From: Maribacter thermophilus
GTDB taxonomy: Bacteria > Bacteroidota > Bacteroidia > Flavobacteriales > Flavobacteriaceae
Assembly: GCF_001020565.1 (NCBI RefSeq)
Contig: NZ_LDAS01000001.1
Coordinates: 2,132,520-2,196,519, forward strand
Reading direction: 5' to 3'
Length of the DNA: 64,000 nt
In this document: positions 57,368 through 64,000 of the stretch, one piece after another
Layout: every line of letters begins with the position of its first letter
Numbering within the stretch: position 1 is the first letter of the stretch
The notes under the pieces: generated by a model
Database searches by the model: none
Seen by the model: the letters and a program-made list of their open reading frames with translations, nothing else
What the model was told of the DNA's origin: nothing
Program-made: the position numbers and the translations under genes

Positions 57368-59500
57368 TTATGCTGTTATTCCTTTTGCCGCCTTAATAAC
57401 CTCTTCAGAAATATTCGAAGGTGTTTCGGCATAGTGTGAAAATTCCATAGTTGATGTTGCCCTACCGGAAGAAAGTGTTCTTAGAGAGGTTACATAACCG
57501 AACATCTCGGATAAAGGAACCATACCTTTAACAACTTTTGCCCCGGCCCTATCGCTCATATCGCTAATAGTACCACGTCTTCTGTTCAAATCCCCAACTA
57601 TATCACCCATGTTTTCCTCAGGCGTAATAACCTCAATCTTCATGATAGGCTCCATAATTACAGCTCCAGCAGCTTTACCAGCGGCCTTATAACCCATTTT
57701 AGCGGCTAGCTCAAAAGAAAGAGCATCTGAATCCACCGGGTGGAAAGAACCATCTTTCAATACAACTTTCATTGTATCCATTTCATATCCGGCCAATGGA
57801 CCATTTTGCATAGCCATAATAAATCCTTTCTCTACAGATGGGATAAATTCTTTTGGAATACGACCACCTTTGATCTCATCCACAAACTGAATACCTGTAC
57901 CCTCGAAATCCTCGTCCGCTGGACCCATTTCGAACACAATATCAGCAAATTTACCACGACCACCAGACTGCTTCTTATAAACTTCCCTATGCGAAGTAGT
58001 TTTGGTCAAGGCTTCTTTATATTCAACCTGAGGTTCACCTTGTGTCACCTCTACCTTGAATTCTCTTTTTAATCTATCAACAATGATATCCAAGTGCAAT
58101 TCTCCCATTCCCGAGATAATGGTCTGACCGGACGCCTCATCAGTCTTTACCTGAAACGTAGGATCCTCTTCGGCCAACTTTCCTAAGGCCATACCCAACT
58201 TATCTACATCAGCTTTTGTCTTGGGCTCTACAGCTATACCGATTACAGGATCAGGGAACTCCATACTCTCCAAAACAATAGGATGCTTCTCATCCGACAT
58301 GGTATCCCCCGTCTTAATATCCTTAAAACCTACCGCAGCCCCAATATCTCCAGCTTCGATATAATCGATAGCATTTTGCTTATTGGAATGCATCTGATAA
58401 ATTCTTGAAATACGCTCTTTTTTTCCAGAACGGTTATTCAATATATAAGAACCAGCATCCAATCTTCCTGAATACGTTCTAAAGAAGGCCAACCTACCCA
58501 CAAAAGGATCTGTCGCAATCTTAAACGCTAGAGCCGCAAAAGGCTCCTTTACATCAGGCTTTCTAGATTCTTCCTCACCTGTACTTGGGTTTACCCCAAT
58601 AATGGCTTCCTTATCTACAGGAGAAGGCAAATACCTACAAACGGCATCCAACAAGAACTGAACACCTTTATTTTTAAATGAAGAACCACATACCATTGGT
58701 ATTATAGCCCTATCCATAACCGCCGCTCTTAACGCCGCATGAACCTCTTCTTCAGAAATAGAATCTTCATCTTCGAAGAATTTCTCCATTAACTTTTCAT
58801 CATATTCCGCAACAGCCTCGATTAAAGCAGCCCTATACTCCTTAACCTCGGCTTTCATATCTTCAGGAATATCGATTACATCGAATGTAGACCCAAAGTT
58901 ATCGTCATGCCATACAATAGCCCTATTCTTGGCCAAATCCACAATACCCTTAAAATCCGCCTCCTCACCGATAGGCAAAACAATAGGCACGGCATTTGAA
59001 CCTAACATTTCTTTTACCTGTTTACAGACATTTAAGAAGTTAGATCCTTGACGGTCCATTTTATTAACAAAACCAATACGAGGCACTTTGTAATTGTCGG
59101 CCAACCTCCAGTTAGTTTCAGATTGAGGCTCCACACCATCAACCGCACTAAACAAAAAGACCAAACCATCCAAAACACGAAGAGACCTGTTAACCTCAAC
59201 CGTAAAGTCAACGTGTCCCGGGGTATCTATAATATTAAAATGATATGGTTTTGTCTCCGCAGTAGCTTTACCGTTTTCCATTGGAAAGTTCCACTCACAT
59301 GTTGTTGCAGCAGAAGTAATGGTTATACCACGCTCCTGCTCTTGCTCCATCCAGTCCATAGTGGCGGCACCATCATGAACCTCTCCAATTTTATGACTAA
59401 CACCTGTATAAAAAAGTATACGCTCGGTCGTTGTTGTTTTACCAGCATCAATATGAGCCGCAATACCTATATTTCTTGTATATTTTAAATCTCTTGCCAT
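57368..59500 (-). CDS. fusA: elongation factor G
   Basis: A 710-residue translocase GTPase. G1 is AHIDAGKT (15-22), followed by the switch [21 protein letters not shown] and NKMDRQG motifs; domains II to V follow in the normal order, with the domain [16 protein letters not shown] segment. It lies six bases after rpsG. tufA, which often follows fusA, is not present here. Confidence 0.97.
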   Translation of the reverse strand: MARDLKYTRNIGIAAHIDAGKTTTTERILFYTGVSHKIGEVHDGAATMDWMEQEQERGITITSAATTCEWNFPMENGKATAETKPYHFNIIDTPGHVDFTVEVNRSLRVLDGLVFLFSAVDGVEPQSETNWRLADNYKVPRIGFVNKMDRQGSNFLNVCKQVKEMLGSNAVPIVLPIGEEADFKGIVDLAKNRAIVWHDDNFGSTFDVIDIPEDMKAEVKEYRAALIEAVAEYDEKLMEKFFEDEDSISEEEVHAALRAAVMDRAIIPMVCGSSFKNKGVQFLLDAVCRYLPSPVDKEAIIGVNPSTGEEESRKPDVKEPFAALAFKIATDPFVGRLAFFRTYSGRLDAGSYILNNRSGKKERISRIYQMHSNKQNAIDYIEAGDIGAAVGFKDIKTGDTMSDEKHPIVLESMEFPDPVIGIAVEPKTKADVDKLGMALGKLAEEDPTFQVKTDEASGQTIISGMGELHLDIIVDRLKREFKVEVTQGEPQVEYKEALTKTTSHREVYKKQSGGRGKFADIVFEMGPADEDFEGTGIQFVDEIKGGRIPKEFIPSVEKGFIMAMQNGPLAGYEMDTMKVVLKDGSFHPVDSDALSFELAAKMGYKAAGKAAGAVIMEPIMKIEVITPEENMGDIVGDLNRRRGTISDMSDRAGAKVVKGMVPLSEMFGYVTSLRTLSSGRATSTMEFSHYAETPSNISEEVIKAAKGITA

Positions 59501-59506
59501 TTCTGA

Positions 59507-59983
59507 TTAAAATCTAAAGTGGGAAAATGCTTTGTTTGCTTCTGCCATTTTATGGGTATCCACCCTTTTCTTAACAGCAGCGCCTTCCTCTTTGGCAGCC
59601 GCCAAGATTTCGGCAGCCAGTTTTTGGGACATTCCTTTTTCATTACGCTTTCTAGCATAACTAATTAACCACTTCATTGCGGTAGAAATTTTTCTATCTG
59701 GCCTTATCTGCATAGGAATTTGGAAAGTCGCCCCTCCAACCCTTCTACTTCTCACCTCTACATGAGGCATCACATTACTCAATGCGTCCTTCCAAAGCTC
59801 CAAAGCCGTTTTCTCCTCATCGGTCTTCTTAGCCTCTACTATATCTATCGCATCATAAAAAACACTGAATGCTACAGATTTTTTACCGTCCCACATCATC
59901 ATGTTAACGAACCTTGTAACCAATTGATCGTTAAACCTTGGATCCGGTAAAAGTGGTCTTTTCTTTGCCTGTCTTTTTCTCAT
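59507..59983 (-). CDS. rpsG: 30S ribosomal protein S7
   Basis: A 158-residue protein that nucleates 30S head assembly. [21 protein letters not shown] at the start, the [24 protein letters not shown] beta-hairpin and the [15 protein letters not shown] end are diagnostic. Confidence 0.97.
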   Translation of the reverse strand: MRKRQAKKRPLLPDPRFNDQLVTRFVNMMMWDGKKSVAFSVFYDAIDIVEAKKTDEEKTALELWKDALSNVMPHVEVRSRRVGGATFQIPMQIRPDRKISTAMKWLISYARKRNEKGMSQKLAAEILAAAKEEGAAVKKRVDTHKMAEANKAFSHFRF

Positions 59984-60005
59984 TACTTCTTTTTAAAAAG
60001 TGTTA

Positions 60006-60380
60006 TTACTTCTTAGGTCGTTTTGCACCATACTTAGACCTACGCTGTGTTCTACCGGCCACACCTGCTGTGTCCAATGCCCCACGAACGATATGATATC
60101 TAACTCCTGGCAAATCCTTAACTCTCCCGCCTCTTACTAATACTATCGAGTGCTCCTGTAAATTGTGACCCTCTCCTGGAATATAGGCATTCACCTCTTT
60201 TCCATTGGTCAACCTCACCCTTGCAACTTTTCTCATTGCCGAGTTCGGTTTCTTTGGAGTTGTCGTATATACCCTTGTACATACACCCCTTCTCTGAGGA
60301 CACGAATCCAAAGCAGCCGATTTACTCTTCTTAGTAATTGTGGCCCTTCCTGTTCGTACTAATTGTGAAATTGTTGGCAT
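60006..60380 (-). CDS. rpsL: 30S ribosomal protein S12
   Basis: A 124-residue decoding-centre protein, first gene of the supercluster. Lys43 (in TTPKKPNSA) and Lys88 (in GGRVKDLPG) are the wild-type residues, so no classical streptomycin-resistance substitution is present. The consensus promoter and a short leader hairpin lie directly upstream. Confidence 0.97.
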   Translation of the reverse strand: MPTISQLVRTGRATITKKSKSAALDSCPQRRGVCTRVYTTTPKKPNSAMRKVARVRLTNGKEVNAYIPGEGHNLQEHSIVLVRGGRVKDLPGVRYHIVRGALDTAGVAGRTQRRSKYGAKRPKK

Positions 60381-60404
60381 ACTATATAAATATGTATAAA
60401 AATT

Positions 60405-60455
60405 ACCCCTTGTTTAAGGGTCGGCAAATGTAGTGATATTTCAGAATAATTCAAA
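60405..60455 (-). promoter_or_regulatory. promoter of the ribosomal supercluster with leader hairpin
   Basis: On the minus strand TTTG (60455-60452), 19 bases, then a perfect TACATTTG (60432-60425). The ATG of rpsL is 44 bases downstream. In the leader CCCTT-AAAC-AAGGG (60420-60407) forms a five-pair hairpin. This is the best match to the Bacteroidota consensus in the window. Confidence 0.7.
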
Positions 60456-60724
60456 CCATAGAGCAAATATTTTCAAAGTTTTTTTTAACCATAGTTTTTC
60501 AACTTCCAAAATTATTCTTAACGCCCTTCATTTTAACATATTTTTTAGGTTTAAAAAAAATCATTCATTTTCTAAAAACAGCATTTCAAAACAAACGCAA
60601 TACTTAGGTTTTTTGCGATATTCTCAAAATAGAACTTGTTATATTATACATACTAAAATATCAATACTGTTTAATCTATAACTTTGAATTTTATAACACA
60701 TTCTTAAAGTTTTATTAAAATTCC

Positions 60725-60756
60725 TTTGGATTATTAACACTTTATTTTGATTTTTG
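60725..60756 (+). promoter_or_regulatory. candidate promoter of the SusC-like gene
   Basis: TTTG (60725-60728), 20 bases, GATTTTTG (60749-60756), one base off TAnnTTTG. The ATG is 27 bases downstream. Confidence 0.4.
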
Positions 60757-60783
60757 TCGCTAGCTAATTCAAATAATTAAAAA

Positions 60784-63700
60784 ATGAGAACAAAACTAAA
60801 TGGATTGTTGACGCTCTTGTTAGCGTTAATTGTGCATATTTCGTATGCACAAGAAAAAACAGTTTCCGGTACTGTTACCGACCAGGATGGGTTACCACTC
60901 CCGGGAGTTAACATTATTGTAACAGGAACTACGAATGGTACTCAAACAGATTTTGATGGTAATTATTCCATAACAGCGTCTGAGGGCCAAACATTGCTCT
61001 TTACTTATATTGGTATGAAGAACACCACCCAGACAGTTGGTGGTAGTAACACTATCAATGTTCAAATGACAGAGGATGCACAGGCTCTTGAAGAAGTGGT
61101 AGTTACGGCCCAAGGTATTAAAAGGGAGAAAAAATCGCTAGGTTATGCGGTTTCTTCTGTAGATGCCGAAGACTTGGAACAAAAAGCAGAAGGTGATGTA
61201 GGTAGGGTACTTAACGGTAAGGCCTCTGGGGTATTGATCAATGCCGCAAGTGGTATGTCTGGTTCCGCCACAAACATTGTAATACGTGGTTTTACCTCCA
61301 TTTCTGGTTCTAACCAACCATTGTTCATTGTTGATGGTGTTCCTTTCAGTTCAGACACCAATGCACAAGGTGATGCAATTGACGGAAATGTAGGTTCAAG
61401 TAGATTTTTGGACTTAGACCCTAACAACATTGCCAATGTAAACGTGTTAAAAGGTTTGGCCGCGGCCAACTTATATGGTACCGCTGGTAGAAACGGTGTT
61501 ATATTGATTACCACCAAGGCAGGTGCTGCCGGAACTGGTAAAAAGAAATCTGAAATAACGGTTACTTCTTCCATTTTCTTCAACGAAATCTCAACATTGC
61601 CAGATTACCAAGACCAATATGGTAATGGTTTTGACCAGGCTTATGGTGAGTTCTTTAGTAACTGGGGACCTGATTTCAATATACCTGAACCAAATAACTT
61701 TGGAGCAACTTGGGCCGGTACCAACGACGAAGGTACAATCTTAATCAGACACCCATATTCAGTAAATAGTGCGGTAAGTGCTGCATTTCCAGAGTATCAA
61801 GGTGCTACATATGAGTTTAAGCCTTATGATAGCGTAAAAAACTTTTTCCGTACGGGAACGGTTACCAATAACTCCATTAACGCCTCCGGTGCTTCTGAGG
61901 ATGGCAAACTATCTTATAACGCCAGTATTGGTAATTTAAAGGATGAAGGTTTTACACCTGGAAACAAACTACAAAGAACTACCTTTAGTGTTGGTGGTAG
62001 AGCTGAGTTAAGTAATAAGTTCACCGTAAACGGAACCATGAACTTTACGAAAAGTGATGTTAAATCACCTCCTATCGCTGCCAGTACAGGTAACGGTGCA
62101 TTTGGTGACGGTGCTTCGGTATTCGGCCATTTGTTCTTTACGCCAAGAAGTGTTGACCTAATGGGACTTCCTTATCAAAATCCTATTGACGGAAGCAGTG
62201 TTTACTACAGAGGTGGTAACGATATTCAAAACCCACGATGGACCGCAGAGAATGCCTTTGCCAATCAAAACACCAACAGGGTATTTGGTAGCACCCAGTT
62301 CAGCTACAAGATAAACGACAATATCAATGTTTTCTGGAGAACAGGTTTAGATTTCTACACTGAACGTAACGAGATCGGTCAAAACAAAGGTGGTGCCGAA
62401 GGATATGTGCAAGGTAGGTATCAAACCTATGACAACAAAAATACCATTTGGGATCATACCGCACAGTTAAACGGTATGTGGCAATTAACGGACAAATTAG
62501 ACATGAATGTTAACTTAGGTGCAACTTCTAGAAGAACAGAATTTTCTAGACAAGGTGTTACCAGTGACCAACAATCTATTTTCAATGTCTTTAAGCATTA
62601 CAACTTTGCAACATCTGCGCCAGTTCAGTATGACGAGATCCAGAACATTATGGGTGTTTACGCACAAACAGAATTTGGTTACGACAACTTTGCATATTTA
62701 ACCTTGGCGGCAAGAAATGATTGGGTTTCCAATTTTATAGAAAACTCTATCTTTTATCCTTCTGCCAGTTTATCAATATTGCCTACGGCACTTATAGATG
62801 GGTTGCAGTCTCAAAACGGTCTTAACTTCTTAAAATTAAGAGCTGGTTACGGTACCTCTGCAGGTTTCTTTGGCGGGTATCCTGTAGCCAACACGGCAAC
62901 TTTGGACACTAGAGAATTCCTTAAAGATGGTACTTTGGTCTCTTCTATTACAGTAGATGACGAATTGGCAAATCCAGCTCTAAGTCCAGAATTATTACAA
63001 GAGCTTGAATTTGGTCTTGAATCAAGATTCATCCAAAACAGGGTATCCTTGGACGTATCCATTTACAAGAAAACCACTACAGATCTAATTTCAGAGCAAC
63101 CATTGGATCCTTCATCCGGTTACACTTCAACTGTAACAAATATTGGTGAGGTTCAGGTAAAGGGTATAGAAGCTGATTTAGGTGTTTCTCTATTTAGAAG
63201 TGAAAACGAAGGTGGTTTTAACTGGGATGTAAACGCCAACTTTACGGCTGATGAATCTACAGTAATCGACTTAGGACAGGATACGGACAACATTAACATT
63301 GGAGGTCTGTTCTCTGACCTTTCCAACTTTGCCGTAGCAGGAAGGCCATTCGGTATTATCATGGGCTCTAGAGTCTTAAGAGATGATGCAGGCAACAAAG
63401 TAGTTACCAGTACAGGTAGTTATGCCGAGGAAAATGGATTGTTTGAAATAGGTGATCCTAATGCCGATTGGAGATTGAACGTAAGTAATGGATTCAGGTT
63501 CAAGAACTTTAGTTTTAACTTCGATATATCTTACAGGCATGGTGGTGATGTTTACGCAAATACCATCTCTGCTTTGGTAGGTCGTGGTTTAACTACCGAT
63601 ACTCAAGACCGTGTATCCACATTCATTTTACCAGGTGTTAAAGCTGATGGTTCGGTAAATGACATTCAAATCAACAACTCTGACTACTACTTCAGCAACG

Positions 63701-63990
63701 TGGCTTTTGGCCCAAGCGAATTACAGGTTTACGATGGTAGTACCATTCGTCTAAGAGAAGTTAGGTTAGGATATTCAGTACCTAGCAAGGCATTGGAAAG
63801 AACTCCATTTGGATCTTTAAGTTTTACCTTAACTGGTCAAAACCTATGGTTTAAAGGTATAAACATACCTGAGGGCACTAATTTTGACCCAGAAAACTTA
63901 GGGGTCGGTGTAGGTAATGCACTAGGATTTGACTTTATCAATAGCCCAGGTTCAAGAAGATATGGTATGTCTATAAAAGCAACATTTTAA
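60784..63990 (+). CDS. SusC/RagA-family TonB-linked outer-membrane receptor
   Basis: A 1068-residue outer-membrane importer. The signal peptide (about 1-22, GLLTLLLALIVHISYA) is followed by a carboxypeptidase-regulatory-like domain (about 27-105, SGTVTDQDGLPLPGVNI), a TonB-box-like EEVVVTAQGI, the plug (about 115-245, NIVIRGFTSISGSNQPLFIVDGVPF) and a long barrel ending in SIKATF. SusC proteins act with a SusD lipoprotein on glycans or peptides; none is inside the window, but only ten bases remain after the stop. The substrate cannot be told. Confidence 0.93.
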   Translation: MRTKLNGLLTLLLALIVHISYAQEKTVSGTVTDQDGLPLPGVNIIVTGTTNGTQTDFDGNYSITASEGQTLLFTYIGMKNTTQTVGGSNTINVQMTEDAQALEEVVVTAQGIKREKKSLGYAVSSVDAEDLEQKAEGDVGRVLNGKASGVLINAASGMSGSATNIVIRGFTSISGSNQPLFIVDGVPFSSDTNAQGDAIDGNVGSSRFLDLDPNNIANVNVLKGLAAANLYGTAGRNGVILITTKAGAAGTGKKKSEITVTSSIFFNEISTLPDYQDQYGNGFDQAYGEFFSNWGPDFNIPEPNNFGATWAGTNDEGTILIRHPYSVNSAVSAAFPEYQGATYEFKPYDSVKNFFRTGTVTNNSINASGASEDGKLSYNASIGNLKDEGFTPGNKLQRTTFSVGGRAELSNKFTVNGTMNFTKSDVKSPPIAASTGNGAFGDGASVFGHLFFTPRSVDLMGLPYQNPIDGSSVYYRGGNDIQNPRWTAENAFANQNTNRVFGSTQFSYKINDNINVFWRTGLDFYTERNEIGQNKGGAEGYVQGRYQTYDNKNTIWDHTAQLNGMWQLTDKLDMNVNLGATSRRTEFSRQGVTSDQQSIFNVFKHYNFATSAPVQYDEIQNIMGVYAQTEFGYDNFAYLTLAARNDWVSNFIENSIFYPSASLSILPTALIDGLQSQNGLNFLKLRAGYGTSAGFFGGYPVANTATLDTREFLKDGTLVSSITVDDELANPALSPELLQELEFGLESRFIQNRVSLDVSIYKKTTTDLISEQPLDPSSGYTSTVTNIGEVQVKGIEADLGVSLFRSENEGGFNWDVNANFTADESTVIDLGQDTDNINIGGLFSDLSNFAVAGRPFGIIMGSRVLRDDAGNKVVTSTGSYAEENGLFEIGDPNADWRLNVSNGFRFKNFSFNFDISYRHGGDVYANTISALVGRGLTTDTQDRVSTFILPGVKADGSVNDIQINNSDYYFSNVAFGPSELQVYDGSTIRLREVRLGYSVPSKALERTPFGSLSFTLTGQNLWFKGINIPEGTNFDPENLGVGVGNALGFDFINSPGSRRYGMSIKATF

Positions 63991-64000
63991 AAAAAAAAGA

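Larger units (their letters stand above)
60381..60783. other. 403-base divergent intergenic region, rpsL to SusC-like gene
   Basis: Very AT-rich, with no ORF that looks coding. It holds the rpsL promoter at one end and a candidate SusC promoter at the other. The middle (about 60456-60720) shows only low-complexity A and T runs; nothing else was recognised. Confidence 0.6.

Noticed and set aside
60433..60681. 82-residue plus-strand ORF between rpsL and the SusC-like gene
   Set aside because: Low-complexity Asn/Lys/Phe/Ser composition typical of random AT-rich DNA, and it overlaps the rpsL promoter.

Overview
The window reads as a chromosomal segment of a marine-type flavobacterium (Bacteroidota, Flavobacteriaceae; a Maribacter/Zobellia-like relative is a guess, not a demonstration). 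Supporting signs are a SusC-type TonB-linked receptor, an ECF sigma/FecR/STN-receptor trio, many short lipoproteins, AT-rich intergenic DNA, few Shine-Dalgarno sequences, and promoters of the Bacteroidota form TTTG-N18-20-TAnnTTTG. No rRNA, tRNA, CRISPR array, insertion sequence or prophage was seen.

Layout. 1-24 kb is a patchwork of short operons: small membrane proteins, a SulP anion transporter, a TfoX-like protein, an aldose-epimerase-like protein, a secreted M20 peptidase, a LolC/E-type permease back to back with a NamZ-like muramidase, a sterol-desaturase-like enzyme, QueE, a HerA-like ATPase, hydrolases, an aldo/keto reductase, a large esterase-like lipoprotein, a PAS histidine kinase, an M13 peptidase, FolD and Ffh. 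24.7-30.3 kb is the most distinctive accessory locus: a large repeat-containing lipoprotein divergent from an ECF sigma factor, a FecR anti-sigma factor and an STN-domain TonB-dependent transducer. 30.3-43 kb is mostly metabolic: ArgS, an NAD(P)-binding protein, an aldehyde dehydrogenase, two amidine hydrolase-type enzymes (CtlX and a DDAH/arginine-deiminase-like protein), citrate synthase, a GT5 glycogen synthase, enolase and CarA. 43.2-60.4 kb is one continuous minus-strand ribosomal supercluster in which str, S10, spc and alpha operons are joined (rpsL to rplQ). The window ends with a complete SusC-like receptor; its SusD partner would be expected just outside.

How the genes may work together. 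In the ECF locus the same bipartite element (AGGTAGGGTTTT-N10-ATTGTT) stands, in the gene-facing orientation, upstream of both the lipoprotein and fecR. This suggests that the sigma factor, or a regulator in the locus, controls both arms: the receptor/anti-sigma operon and the lipoprotein. The ribosomal supercluster has a consensus promoter before rpsL and a 148-nt spacer between rpsJ and rplC. That spacer can form mutually exclusive GC-rich stems followed by a terminator-like hairpin with seven U residues, which makes it a candidate ribosomal-protein leader.

The best candidates for something undescribed are (1) the sigma/FecR/transducer/repeat-lipoprotein locus with its shared element and (2) the rpsJ-rplC leader. 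Both are inferred from sequence only.
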